Positions 25,342 to 34,179 of a stretch of DNA of 64,000 nt are shown in pieces. The stretch covers positions 62,001-126,000 of the forward strand of contig JALWGC010000006.1 of assembly GCA_027038835.1 (NCBI GenBank). The letters run 5' to 3'. This DNA comes from Helicobacteraceae bacterium. Its GTDB lineage: Bacteria; Campylobacterota; Campylobacteria; Campylobacterales; Sulfurimonadaceae. The number at the start of each line of letters is the position of its first letter. Position 1 is the first letter of the stretch. A program made the position numbers and the translations under genes. The notes under the pieces were generated by a model. That model was given only the letters and a program-made list of their open reading frames with translations, had not been told where the DNA came from and did not search any database.

Positions 25342-26511
25342 ATGCTTTCAAACCGTATAAACACACTATCGGAATCAATTACGATTGCGGTCTCCACGCT
25401 CGCTCAAGAGCTCAAAGCGCAAGGTAAGGACATCCTTAGTTTTTCAGCCGGCGAGCCGGATTTCGACACGCCGCAAGTGATCAAAGACAAAGCCATAGAA
25501 GCTATAAATGCCGGTGCTACGAAATACACCGCAGTCGATGGGATTCCCGAACTCAAAAAAGCGATTGTAGAAAAACTCAAGCGCGATAACGGCTTGGAAT
25601 ACGCGATGGATCAAGTCATCGTGAACAACGGTGCGAAACACTCGCTTTTTAACCTTTTCCAAGCGACCATAAACGAAGGGGACGAAGTGATCATCCCTTC
25701 CCCGTACTGGGTAACCTACCCCGAACTCGTACACTATTGCGGCGGGAAGTCGGTCATCATCGATACCGACGATAGCAGCGGTTTCAAAATCACTCCAGAA
25801 CAACTCAAAAACGCCATCACGCCAAAAACGAAGATGCTCATCCTCACATCTCCTTCCAACCCGACAGGCGCTATCTACTCAAGAAGCGAACTCGAAGCGC
25901 TTGGAAAAGTGCTCGAAGGAACCGACATTCTCGTTGCAAGTGACGAAATGTACGAAAAGCTCACTTACGAAGGGGAGTTCGTCTCGACTGCAAGCATCAG
26001 TGAAGATATGTTCAAACGTACCATCACTATCAACGGCCTTTCCAAGTCTGTAGCGATGACGGGATGGCGTTTTGGGTACATGGCATCTTACCACACCGAG
26101 CTTATCAAAGCGACGAAAAAACTTCAAAGCCAAAGCACCTCCAATATCAACTCCATCACCCAAGTCGCGGCTATCGCCGGGCTTGATGGAAGTGCGGACG
26201 CCGACATAGAGATGATGCGCAAGCAATTCAAAGAAAGACGTGACGAAGCGGTCAAGCTTTTCAACGACATCGACGGTCTTAGCGTTCTCAAACCTGATGG
26301 TGCGTTCTATCTGTTTGTAAACATCAAAGAAGTAAGCAACGATTCGCTTACATTCGCTCAAGAGCTTCTCTCTTCAAAAGGGGTCGCGGTAGTTCCGGGA
26401 GTCGGTTTTGGAAGTGAGGGGTATTTCCGTTTCAGCTTCGCTTCGAGCATCGAAAACATTCGCGAGGGTATCGCTCGCATAGCGGAGTTCGTCAAAGAAC
26501 AAAAAGCGTAA
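25342..26511 (+). CDS. Class I PLP aminotransferase (aspartate aminotransferase type)
   Basis: A 389-residue fold-type-I aminotransferase of the AspB/Ib group. Motifs are ILSFSAGEPDFDTPQ at the N-terminus, NNGAKHSLFNLFQA, SPSNPTGAIYSRSEL, DEMYEKLTYEG and the PLP lysine in INGLSKSVAMTGWRFGYM. It probably interconverts aspartate/2-oxoglutarate and oxaloacetate/glutamate, but related enzymes act on aromatic or branched substrates. Start at 25342 follows a good ribosome site. The longer reading from 25309 adds an unlikely leader. Confidence 0.9.
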   Translation: MLSNRINTLSESITIAVSTLAQELKAQGKDILSFSAGEPDFDTPQVIKDKAIEAINAGATKYTAVDGIPELKKAIVEKLKRDNGLEYAMDQVIVNNGAKHSLFNLFQATINEGDEVIIPSPYWVTYPELVHYCGGKSVIIDTDDSSGFKITPEQLKNAITPKTKMLILTSPSNPTGAIYSRSELEALGKVLEGTDILVASDEMYEKLTYEGEFVSTASISEDMFKRTITINGLSKSVAMTGWRFGYMASYHTELIKATKKLQSQSTSNINSITQVAAIAGLDGSADADIEMMRKQFKERRDEAVKLFNDIDGLSVLKPDGAFYLFVNIKEVSNDSLTFAQELLSSKGVAVVPGVGFGSEGYFRFSFASSIENIREGIARIAEFVKEQKA

Positions 26512-26523
26512 AAGCAGAGGGTT

Positions 26524-26733
26524 TTACTCCCCTGCAACCTCTTTGACCGCCGCACAGACATCTTCTATGTTTTCAAGCGGTATGTGCGCTTTCCAGTCTG
26601 GGTTCTCCGCATCGCCGTTTAGACTGATACCGATACTTACGACCGGCTTTGAACCTTCTCCATACGGTTTTTCTATTTTCGCTATCGATATAACACCTTT
26701 GTCGTTACTTGCAAGTGGAATGGTTTTTGCCAT
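26524..26733 (-). CDS. Small conserved-looking protein, possibly PC4-like
   Basis: A 69-residue acidic cytoplasmic protein beginning MAKTIPLASNDKGVISIAKI, with AAGGAG seven bases before the ATG. Alternating beta-like segments and a final helix (IPLENIEDVCAAVKEVAGE) recall the single-strand-binding PC4 fold, but the resemblance is loose and I would not assign it. The gene is convergent with the aminotransferase (12 bases apart) and divergent from the small lipoprotein gene. Confidence 0.6.
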   Translation of the reverse strand: MAKTIPLASNDKGVISIAKIEKPYGEGSKPVVSIGISLNGDAENPDWKAHIPLENIEDVCAAVKEVAGE

Positions 26734-26810
26734 TTTGACTCCTTTTTTTTTATTCACGCAAATCATAACGCATTTTTATAAACATATCTGTTACATAAGT
26801 TCCATAAAGG

Positions 26811-26816
26811 TATAAT
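26811..26816 (+). promoter_or_regulatory. -10 box abutting the small lipoprotein start
   Basis: TATAAT, five bases, ATG. A transcript from this box would begin at or within the start codon, so the mRNA would be leaderless. The only ribosome-like site (AAAGG at 26806-26810) lies upstream of the box and would be absent from that transcript. Confidence 0.45.
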
Positions 26817-26821
26817 ACTAT

Positions 26822-27016
26822 ATGTTAAAAATAGTCGTGTCATCACTTTTTATCGTTTCGTTTGCATCATGCAGTGCGCCTTTTTTGCCCCCTGTAAAAG
26901 TGCAAGACACTCAAAAGTCACTCTCCTACACCAAAGAGGTAAAACCGAAGTTTTGGGAGTATTTCGAGTGGTTTCAAAAACGTTTCGATGCTCAAGAGGG
27001 GATAGAAGCTTGGTAA
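26822..27016 (+). CDS. Small putative lipoprotein (64 residues)
   Basis: A short protein with a hydrophobic leader and a lipobox-like FASC at Cys17, followed by about 47 residues (SAPFLPPVKVQDTQKSLSYT, then an aromatic helix WEYFEWFQKRFD). A lipid-anchored periplasmic peptide is likely, and the family is unknown to me. The TATAAT five bases before the ATG suggests a leaderless message. It ends two bases from the convergent nhaA stop. Confidence 0.55.
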   Translation: MLKIVVSSLFIVSFASCSAPFLPPVKVQDTQKSLSYTKEVKPKFWEYFEWFQKRFDAQEGIEAW

Positions 27017-27018
27017 AA

Positions 27019-28179
27019 TCAGTGTGTTTCTTTGTTTGGAAGCACACTTTTGAGATAGTAAAAACCAACGATACCCGATAGCAACGAACCAAGCAGTATC
27101 CCTAAGCGCTCATCGACTATGTCGAAACATATCCCCCCGTTACATTCAAAAGCCAAAGAACCGATAAACAGACTCATCGTAAAACCGATCCCCGCAAGTA
27201 TAGAAACGCCAAAAAGCGCTTTTGTATCTACCCCTTGTGGAATCTTTCCTATACCGAGTTTGGCACTTATATAGCTAAAAAGAAATATCCCCACCGTTTT
27301 ACCGATAAAAAGCCCAAAAGCGATCCCCAACGTTATGGTATCGCCGATATCTTCAAAGCTCATACCGCTAAAGGCGATTCCGGTATTGACAAAGGCGAAA
27401 ATGGGTAAAATGATATAATTTACCGGAAAATGAAGTGAATGCTCGAGCTGTAAAAAACGTTCTTGGTTCTCTTTAAGAGGTATAAACAGTCCCAAAATCA
27501 CTCCGGCGATAGTCGCATGAACGCCCGATTTCAAAACCGCAACCCATAAAAACACCCCGATTACGATATAAACAGCGGGGTTTTTTACGTTTTTCATATT
27601 TAAAATAGCCAGAATCATAGTGAAAAAAGCGGCTACTGCGAGTGAAACGACAGAAACCCCATGCCCATAGAACAATGCGATAACGACGATAGCTCCCAAA
27701 TCGTCGATAATAGCCAATGCCAACAAAAACACTTTGAGCGTCTTTGGCACCCGCTCCCCCAAAAGAGATAAAATCCCAAGCGCAAATGCGATGTCGGTCG
27801 CCATAGGGATAGCCCACCCCCTCATCGCCGCTTCGTCACCTCCATTAAGTGCCGTGTAGATGAGTGCTGGAAGTATCATTCCGCCCATTGCCGCCAACGC
27901 CGGTGTCACTACTTTCGAGCTCTCTTTGAGATTGCCTATGAGCACTTCCCTTTTTATCTCGAGTCCGACCATAAAGAAAAATATCGCCATCAAACCGTCG
28001 TTTATCCAAAGTAAAAGCGGTTTGGCTATGACAAACGTATCGAAACTCACGACAACCGGAATGTCGATGAGGTGGTTGTAGTATCTATCAAGCGGAGAAT
28101 TCGCCATCGCCATCGCCAAAACGGTAGCGATTATCAGAAGTACACCCGTAGCCGATTCCCCTTTGAAAAGCTGTTTCAT
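27019..28179 (-). CDS. nhaA: Na+/H+ antiporter NhaA
   Basis: A 386-residue electrogenic sodium/proton antiporter of the inner membrane with about 12 TM helices. Diagnostic residues are the ion-binding Asp pair in LALAIIDDLGAIVVIALFYG, the upstream MATDIAFALGIL (TM4), and a Lys in the C-terminal half. It exports sodium at alkaline pH or high salinity, which fits a marine habitat. ATG at 28179 has AGGTAGC upstream. A reading from 28221 adds 14 unlikely residues. Confidence 0.94.
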   Translation of the reverse strand: MKQLFKGESATGVLLIIATVLAMAMANSPLDRYYNHLIDIPVVVSFDTFVIAKPLLLWINDGLMAIFFFMVGLEIKREVLIGNLKESSKVVTPALAAMGGMILPALIYTALNGGDEAAMRGWAIPMATDIAFALGILSLLGERVPKTLKVFLLALAIIDDLGAIVVIALFYGHGVSVVSLAVAAFFTMILAILNMKNVKNPAVYIVIGVFLWVAVLKSGVHATIAGVILGLFIPLKENQERFLQLEHSLHFPVNYIILPIFAFVNTGIAFSGMSFEDIGDTITLGIAFGLFIGKTVGIFLFSYISAKLGIGKIPQGVDTKALFGVSILAGIGFTMSLFIGSLAFECNGGICFDIVDERLGILLGSLLSGIVGFYYLKSVLPNKETH

Positions 28180-28203
28180 TTTGCTACCTGTCGTTTTTTT
28201 TAT

Positions 28204-28209
28204 ATTATA
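28204..28209 (-). promoter_or_regulatory. -10 box of nhaA
   Basis: TATAAT on the minus strand, 24 bases before the nhaA ATG. Confidence 0.5.
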
Positions 28210-28262
28210 CTCAAACTTCATTTAATTAAGTAACGAGGTATAAATAATTTCATAAAATTATC

Positions 28263-29579
28263 TTAAAACGGCTGTTTGAGCATCACCCACATCGCACTCC
28301 CCTCTTCACCGTATGCCATCTCGAAACGGAAAGGAACCTTGGCCGCAAGCGCTCTTAGTGAAAACCCTACGTCGTAGTGCATATCATGCAAAAGGGTAAA
28401 GTCGTAACGTTTATGCACCCTTCCGGTTTCTGCAAAAAACACAAGTTCGAACCAATCGATAGGAAAAGGGTTCCAGCGTTGGTTTCGCATAGGGTTGTAG
28501 CGGGGAATCACTCTGTACTCGAGCGCACCATAAAGTGCCGCTTTGTCGCTAAAACGGTTGGAGTCGTAGGCTCGAAGTCTATTCCAGCCACCAAGTCTCG
28601 CACCCTCCCACATCGGCGGTCTGTGTTTGTCGTAAATCGTCTCTTTGTTATCATCTCTTTGCCATGAGGGGGAATACGCACTCCAAAGATTCAACGCCAA
28701 GACATCGAACCTGCTCCAACTCCAATTTCGCAAAGGGAAATAATGTGCATAGGAAGTTTCTATCGTATTCCAACTTTGCGTCGAATTTCCAAGCCCGAAA
28801 TCGGCGGAAAATTTACACTCGAAGCTGTAACCTACCAAAGGGTTGTCCGGATAATCGGTATTGTCATGTTGGAGATAAAGTCGAAAACCGTTGGTAGATA
28901 TGGAGGGTTTTTCATCGATTTTATCGATACTCATATGCTCGTAAAACAACTCCACCCCGACAATACTCTGCCCAGTTACAAAAGGGATTCCACCTCCGTA
29001 ACCTTCTCTATTTGTCGCGATTCCTCCATTGAGCCGAATTATAGGTAAAGGTTCGCTTTTGGACTCGCCCCATGGAAGCACGTAACGAAAATCGACTTGC
29101 ATCCAGTTGTTGTGCCCATGGGTCTGCACCGGGGAGAGCTCGAGCACACCTCCTGATAGCTCTTTTTTGGAATCGTTGCTACCATCGAGATAAAGACGTT
29201 GGTTTGGATAATACCCATACGATGCCAACATACCGGCAAACATCCGCTTCGAAAACGGAAGCCGCAACCCCTCAAACGCAAAAAGCACCCCTTTGGTTCT
29301 CGCTTCTTTGGCGGCTATAACCGACGTTTTTTGCAGCGTGTATTCTTTGACGGGTATCTTTTCTCCTCCATATACCGTCACGGCCATCGAAAGCTGCGGT
29401 TGGAAAAAACCGTTGAAAATCCCGACCACACCTCCGGTCAAACCCGTCGTGTCGGTACTGAAAACATAAGGCAGCACTATCCATGTCGAGCTTTTTTTTG
29501 TATCGTTTCGGTCCTTGATAATAAACTCGCTTCCGCTTACGGACAAAACCAGCAAAAACGAAAGAAGGAGTATCCGCAT
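28263..29579 (-). CDS. Omp85-like (BamA/TamA family) outer-membrane barrel without POTRA
   Basis: A 438-residue protein with a signal peptide (MRILLLSFLLVLSVSGS) and a 16-strand-sized barrel ending in Phe (MLKQPF). The Omp85 lid motif appears as WNRLRAYDSNRF, followed by the strand ALYGALEYRVIP. Full BamA has five POTRA domains before the barrel, but here only about 30 residues precede it, so it is a barrel-only member like the patatin-linked or calcineurin-linked surface antigens. Role unknown. It starts one base after the flgS stop and ends the apeB-flgS-barrel run. Confidence 0.8.
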   Translation of the reverse strand: MRILLLSFLLVLSVSGSEFIIKDRNDTKKSSTWIVLPYVFSTDTTGLTGGVVGIFNGFFQPQLSMAVTVYGGEKIPVKEYTLQKTSVIAAKEARTKGVLFAFEGLRLPFSKRMFAGMLASYGYYPNQRLYLDGSNDSKKELSGGVLELSPVQTHGHNNWMQVDFRYVLPWGESKSEPLPIIRLNGGIATNREGYGGGIPFVTGQSIVGVELFYEHMSIDKIDEKPSISTNGFRLYLQHDNTDYPDNPLVGYSFECKFSADFGLGNSTQSWNTIETSYAHYFPLRNWSWSRFDVLALNLWSAYSPSWQRDDNKETIYDKHRPPMWEGARLGGWNRLRAYDSNRFSDKAALYGALEYRVIPRYNPMRNQRWNPFPIDWFELVFFAETGRVHKRYDFTLLHDMHYDVGFSLRALAAKVPFRFEMAYGEEGSAMWVMLKQPF

Positions 29580-29580
29580 A

Positions 29581-30558
29581 TCACTGCTTTATGCGCACTT
29601 GAAAAGACTTGCGCCCGCCATGCATGTAGTATGCATCTCCCCCGTGTGCTTGTGCAATTTGGCGACTGAGAATCAGCCCTAACCCATTGCCTTTGACCTT
29701 GGTGCTCGCAAACGCTTCGAAAAGCGTATCGGGGTTCTCCACCGGTATTCCGGTATCGTAAATCGTAAATATATGAAACTCTCCGTCGTTTTCGTACACT
29801 ATCTCCACTTCTCCGCTTTCATCATCGCTTAGTTCGATGGCGTCGATGGCGTTTGTTAGGAAGTTGACAAACATCATCTCAAGCAGATCTTTGTCCGCAT
29901 CGAGGATGAACTTTTGATTTGGGAGTTTGAAAGTTATCTCTTTCGTATAACCGTAATAGCTTATCGCCTCCATCAACTCCTTTTTCAGCTCGTCCCACAT
30001 AAAAGGGGATTTGTGCGCTTCTATCCCTTTGGAGAACATCAAAGTCGCTTTGATGATACGGTCGATCCGATAGACCGATTTTTGTATCTCTTCGACGATG
30101 GGAAGATTCTCAGGCACGACTCTACTTTTTAGCGTCGAAGTGAGCAAGGAGATAGAACCTATGGGGTTTCTGATTTCATGGGAGAGGTGTGCCGCCATCT
30201 GCCCCATCGTCGCTAGATTTTCCTTCCTTTTTTGTTCGGTGATGTCGGTAACGCTAAGCATCGTTTTGTCTTGATAACGGGAACTTTTGACAAGATAGGA
30301 GCGAGAATCGTGGTTGATTTCGTAATCCTCCTTGGCATAATGGAGTTTTTCTTTCAAATCACCGAGTTTTTTGGCTTGGGAGTTTTGCAAGAACACCTCG
30401 CCGTCTTCGTTGAGTATCCATATGGCGTTTGGTAAAAACTCCACAATCTTCTCTACCGTATCTTGCAAATGGGCATACGACTTTTTCAGCTCGCTAAACT
30501 CTTTTTCGACCTTGTAGGTTTGCTCTATGAGTACGGAGAGCTCTTCTTGCGTTATCAT
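29581..30558 (-). CDS. flgS: Flagellar sensor histidine kinase FlgS
   Basis: A 325-residue soluble NtrB-like kinase. Residues 1-50 form a coiled coil (QTYKVEKEFSELKKSYAHLQ), a PAS-like domain follows (IWILNEDGEVFLQNSQAKKL), then the phospho-acceptor His in MAAHLSHEIRNPIGSISLL, the N-box MMFVNFLTNAIDAIEL and the GNGLGLILSRQIAQAHGG box. The layout and H-box match FlgS of Campylobacter, which phosphorylates FlgR to activate sigma-54 flagellar promoters, such as that of flgF-flgG here. No flgR is adjacent. It overlaps the apeB stop by four bases. Confidence 0.88.
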   Translation of the reverse strand: MITQEELSVLIEQTYKVEKEFSELKKSYAHLQDTVEKIVEFLPNAIWILNEDGEVFLQNSQAKKLGDLKEKLHYAKEDYEINHDSRSYLVKSSRYQDKTMLSVTDITEQKRKENLATMGQMAAHLSHEIRNPIGSISLLTSTLKSRVVPENLPIVEEIQKSVYRIDRIIKATLMFSKGIEAHKSPFMWDELKKELMEAISYYGYTKEITFKLPNQKFILDADKDLLEMMFVNFLTNAIDAIELSDDESGEVEIVYENDGEFHIFTIYDTGIPVENPDTLFEAFASTKVKGNGLGLILSRQIAQAHGGDAYYMHGGRKSFQVRIKQ

Positions 30559-31817
30559 GTGTGTGCATACCCAAGGAGGATTCTATACAAATCGTAAGTA
30601 TCGTCCACCCCCGCTATTTCGCGAATGGAGTGCATCCCCCACGTCGGGATGCCCACATCGAGCGTATCTATACCAAGCCTTGTCGCCGTTATAGGACCGA
30701 TGGTCGAACCGCACCCCATGTCGCTTCGTGTAACGAAACTTTGCGTTTTCACTCCCAAACCCGAAGCGACGTTCAAAAATCTCGCTACCGTTTTGGAGCT
30801 GGAAGCGTAACGCTGGTTGGCGTTGATTTTGACTACGACCCCTTCGTTGATTTTAGGTGCGTGTGAGGGTTCGTGTTTTTGAGGAAAATTAGGATGGATA
30901 GCATGCGCGTTATCACACGATACAAGCGTTGAAAGCCGCACGCTCTTTGCGAACTCCTCGTACGAGCCGCATATTCGCTTATAGACACTTTCGAAAAAAC
31001 TCCCCGCCGCTCCGGCTACACTCTCGCTTCCTACCTCTTCGGAGTCGTTCGCAACAAACATAAACGGCGCATCGCCTGCAACACTGCACATGACCAAAAG
31101 CCCGACATAACAACTTAGTAGATTATCCAACCTCGCACTTGCCAAAAAATCGTTTTTCACTCCGATGTAGCGCGCTTTTTGAGTATCGTAGAGGCTTAAT
31201 TCATGTGCATATATCTCTTCTATATCCTCTACCCCCTCTTTGGCCATCCTTTCTTTCAAAAAAACTTGAAAATCGAACTCTTCCCCCGTTTGGATTATCG
31301 GAGCAATATCGGTTTGTTTGTTGATTGTGCGATCCTTGTTCGCCTTGTCATCAAGATGGATAGCAAGCGATGGGATGAAAGCTATAGGTTTTTCGAAATC
31401 GAGCAAAACCTCTTTGATGACGTTTTTACTTCCAAGATAATGCACCCTCCCTGCCAAAGAAAGATCGCGGTCGAACCATGGGTTGAGCAAAAGCCCGCCG
31501 TAAGGTTCGACGGCGAATTTGACTACGCCGTGCTCTTTTACAACAGGATTTGGCTTGAGTTTGAGATTCGGTGAATCGGTATGCGCACCTATGACGACAT
31601 AATCGCGCCTCTTGCCGTACGTAAAAGCGATAACCGAAGAGGAGTTTCGAACCACATAGTAACGTTTGCCTTCCTCAAGCTCCCATGAAAGTTCCTCGTA
31701 AAGTCTTGTAAACCCAGCGTTTTCAAGCATTTGGGTAATGTTTCTGGTTGCATGAAAAGGTGTCGGTGAAGTGTCTAAAAAACCCAAAAGTGCATCATTG
31801 AACTCTTGTTTGGTCAT
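30555..31817 (-). CDS. apeB: M18-family aminopeptidase
   Basis: A 420-residue cytoplasmic zinc aminopeptidase that removes N-terminal, often acidic, residues. Metal and catalytic residues are seen in VIGAHTDSPNLKLKP, ANDSEEVGSESVAGAAGS, SCDNAHAIHPNFPQKH and the C-terminal GIPTWGMHSIREIAG. Length is usual for M18. The stop overlaps the flgS start by four bases, so a kinase of flagellar control is translated behind a peptidase. Confidence 0.92.
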   Translation of the reverse strand: MTKQEFNDALLGFLDTSPTPFHATRNITQMLENAGFTRLYEELSWELEEGKRYYVVRNSSSVIAFTYGKRRDYVVIGAHTDSPNLKLKPNPVVKEHGVVKFAVEPYGGLLLNPWFDRDLSLAGRVHYLGSKNVIKEVLLDFEKPIAFIPSLAIHLDDKANKDRTINKQTDIAPIIQTGEEFDFQVFLKERMAKEGVEDIEEIYAHELSLYDTQKARYIGVKNDFLASARLDNLLSCYVGLLVMCSVAGDAPFMFVANDSEEVGSESVAGAAGSFFESVYKRICGSYEEFAKSVRLSTLVSCDNAHAIHPNFPQKHEPSHAPKINEGVVVKINANQRYASSSKTVARFLNVASGLGVKTQSFVTRSDMGCGSTIGPITATRLGIDTLDVGIPTWGMHSIREIAGVDDTYDLYRILLGYAHT

Positions 31818-31854
31818 ATATATCCCTTTGAAAGAAAGCTTGATTTATAGGGAT

Positions 31855-31876
31855 ATTATAGTGAATAAAGATTATA
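31855..31876 (-). promoter_or_regulatory. Two tandem -10 boxes before apeB
   Basis: On the minus strand the words TCACTATAAT occur twice exactly 16 bases apart, giving TATAAT at 31871-31876 and again at 31855-31860, 38 to 54 bases before the apeB ATG. Confidence 0.45.
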
Positions 31877-31917
31877 GTGAGTTAAATGGAGCTCTCTTAA
31901 ACACCATTCCCACCCAC

Positions 31918-32253
31918 TTAATTACATGCAGGTACGCGTCCGCTGTCTTTGGCATATTCGACAAGAAAATCTTCTAAGTGATGACTTTTTCTTTGAAACT
32001 TGGAGCTTTCGAAATACCCCCATGATTCTTGCGCTTTTTCACTCTTTAGGTGGATTTTAGCAAGTTTTTGCCCCTTTTGTTGAAACAAGTTCTTCCACTC
32101 TTTTTGCGTTTTACTTTCGATGAACTCCTGCCGCCCATGGCATTTGACACACTGCTTCGAATATATACGCTGCCCCTTGTACGACGCTGCATAGAGATTT
32201 ACGCCAAAAAACAACACTGTCAAAACGGTAGAAAATGTAACTATTTTCCGCAT
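31918..32253 (-). CDS. Small c-type cytochrome
   Basis: A 111-residue periplasmic protein with a signal peptide (MRKIVTFSTVLTVLFFGVN, then LYA) and a single haem-binding CVKCH shortly after the mature N-terminus (YSKQCVKCHG). The distal Met ligand of classical cytochromes c is not obvious, and His residues (KSHHLEDFL) could serve instead. ATG at 32253 is preferred over a TTG at 32259. Small monohaem cytochromes like this carry electrons between periplasmic enzymes, and the partner is not shown by the neighbourhood. Confidence 0.85.
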   Translation of the reverse strand: MRKIVTFSTVLTVLFFGVNLYAASYKGQRIYSKQCVKCHGRQEFIESKTQKEWKNLFQQKGQKLAKIHLKSEKAQESWGYFESSKFQRKSHHLEDFLVEYAKDSGRVPACN

Positions 32254-32270
32254 TATCAAACTCTACTTTC

Positions 32271-32300
32271 AAAACGGATACTTCAAGATATCCGCTTTTT
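32271..32300. terminator. Possible bidirectional terminator between ubiD and the cytochrome gene
   Basis: A 6-bp stem CGGATA/TATCCG with an eight-base loop, flanked by AAAA on the left and TTTTT on the right. It would end the ubiD operon message on the minus strand. Confidence 0.5.
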
Positions 32301-32355
32301 AATTCTTAATTAGCTATAATACATCATAAAAGTTTATATGATGCTTATACTGAGC

Positions 32356-34179
32356 TCAAAGCTGATATTTTTCAAACTCGCTGTCGTCTAAATCCCACAC
32401 ACCTTTACTCTTGAGGGAATCGACCACACTTTGCGTACATTCGACATCCCCCGGCCATTCTCTGGTATAACCATCAAGAGCGTTTTTGTTCGTTCCATCG
32501 AGCCCAATCATCAAACCGGAAACAAATACGTCTCGCTGTGCGTCGATGTTGTTCGCAACACGCCAAATCAACATATACGGGTTGAAAATATCGTTTTTCT
32601 CTTTATCGACGAAAACGACGACGCGCAAATGGTTGGCAAGGTCCACCAACGCTTCGAAAGCCTGCTTGAGGTTGCGCCTTTTCTCAACCGCTATGACGGT
32701 GACTGGATTTCGAGTTGAGGGCATATACTGCGTAAGCTCAACTGCTTCTGGAACGAGTTCTTTGACTTTAGCGAAAAGCACGTCGTCTTCAAGCAACACC
32801 GGCGCATCGACAAGCGCTTTGTCGTTTGTCGCATCGATGCCGAGCTTCCCTCCCACAAGCGGCTCGGGTGAAGAGTGGTCAAGTGCGTCCAAAATCCCCT
32901 CGCTTATAAAAAGCGACTTGGGTGAAAGACGATTGAGGATGTAGATAGCGAGCGAATCGTAGTTGGTCAATTGCGGCGCTTCCTCATCGACGAAGATTGC
33001 ATGCTTGACGAAACTCATCTGACCGGCTCCCCAAAAAGCGTGCATGAACTGTTTTGCATGCCCTTTGTAGTGTGGTTGCATCTTCGCAATTATCAAGTTG
33101 TGAAACGCTCCCGATTCGGGCATATGATAATCTATCAAATCGGGTGCCGTAGTCTTGAGCAGCGGCAAGAAAATCCGCTCCGTCGCCCACCCCATGTACT
33201 TGTCTTCAAGCGGCGGTTTGCCCACAACGGTCGCAAGATAGGTAGGTTTTTTCTTTTTGGTTATACAACTAACCTCCATAACCGGATACGGCTCTTTGAG
33301 GGTGTAATACCCCGTATGATCGCCAAAAGGTCCTTCGATTTCGAATTTATCGGGATCGACCCACCCTTCTATCACATAATCGACATCTTTTGGAACATAC
33401 AGCGGCGTTGTGAGGGACTCTACCAGCTGAGCAGGCGTTTTTTTGACAAGTCCATACATCAACAGCTCGTTGACACCGTATGGAAGCGGTGCCGTCGCAC
33501 ACCAAGTATAAAGCGGATCACCACCGATAGCGACGGAAACGGGCATCTTTTTACCCTCTTTTTGGTACTGGTCGAAAAAGTGGGAAGAGTCTTTGTGTAT
33601 CTGCCAGTGCATTCCAAGACGGTTTTTACTGTAAACTTGGAGTCGATACATCCCAAGGTTGACCATCTCTCCATCCAAACTTTGGGTATAGACCTGCCCC
33701 ATCGTTATAAACGGTCCGCCGTCTTCTTCCCAAGTCGTCAAAACCGGTAAATCGTAGAGATCGACTTCATCCTCTTTGAAAACGACCTCTTGACATTCCC
33801 CTCTACCTTTGAGCCTCTTTGGAAAAATATCTTTTAAAGAAAACAGCTCTTTCGCCATAGAGATTTTTTCCATAAATCCAGCAGGCGGTTTGAGATGAAG
33901 CAGTTTTTCTATCTCCTCGGCGACACTTTCGATAGTTCTGCCAAAGAGTAGTTCGCAGCGTCTGTAAGAGCCAAAAACGTTCATCAAAACATCTTCATCG
34001 AATTTTTTACCCGTTTTTCTATCGACGACGTTGGTGAACAAAAGCGCTTTGCCGCCGTTTTGTTTTTTCACTTCGGCATACGCTAAATGGGGAATCTCCA
34101 AATAGATATCGAGCTCTTCGTCTATCACTCGAAGCTCGTCGTTGTTTCGTAGCAGTTTTATCGCTTTTTGCAAACTCAT
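32356..34179 (-). CDS. UbiD-family decarboxylase (menaquinone biosynthesis type)
   Basis: A 607-residue prenylated-flavin-dependent decarboxylase. It has the family blocks GPFITMGQVYTQSLDG, GMYRLQVYSKNRLGMHWQIH, VIEGWVDPDKFEIEGPFGDH and TGYYTLKEPYPVMEV. The long form beside hemC is typical of Campylobacterota, which make menaquinone by the futalosine route, so a late ring decarboxylation is likely, though no mqn gene lies here. The ATG overlaps the hemC stop by four bases. Confidence 0.9.
   Translation of the reverse strand: MSLQKAIKLLRNNDELRVIDEELDIYLEIPHLAYAEVKKQNGGKALLFTNVVDRKTGKKFDEDVLMNVFGSYRRCELLFGRTIESVAEEIEKLLHLKPPAGFMEKISMAKELFSLKDIFPKRLKGRGECQEVVFKEDEVDLYDLPVLTTWEEDGGPFITMGQVYTQSLDGEMVNLGMYRLQVYSKNRLGMHWQIHKDSSHFFDQYQKEGKKMPVSVAIGGDPLYTWCATAPLPYGVNELLMYGLVKKTPAQLVESLTTPLYVPKDVDYVIEGWVDPDKFEIEGPFGDHTGYYTLKEPYPVMEVSCITKKKKPTYLATVVGKPPLEDKYMGWATERIFLPLLKTTAPDLIDYHMPESGAFHNLIIAKMQPHYKGHAKQFMHAFWGAGQMSFVKHAIFVDEEAPQLTNYDSLAIYILNRLSPKSLFISEGILDALDHSSPEPLVGGKLGIDATNDKALVDAPVLLEDDVLFAKVKELVPEAVELTQYMPSTRNPVTVIAVEKRRNLKQAFEALVDLANHLRVVVFVDKEKNDIFNPYMLIWRVANNIDAQRDVFVSGLMIGLDGTNKNALDGYTREWPGDVECTQSVVDSLKSKGVWDLDDSEFEKYQL

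Noticed and set aside
32315-32320. Plus-strand TATAAT between the cytochrome and ubiD genes
   Set aside because: No plus-strand gene follows: only short frames lie opposite ubiD. It could give an antisense RNA, but nothing else supports it.
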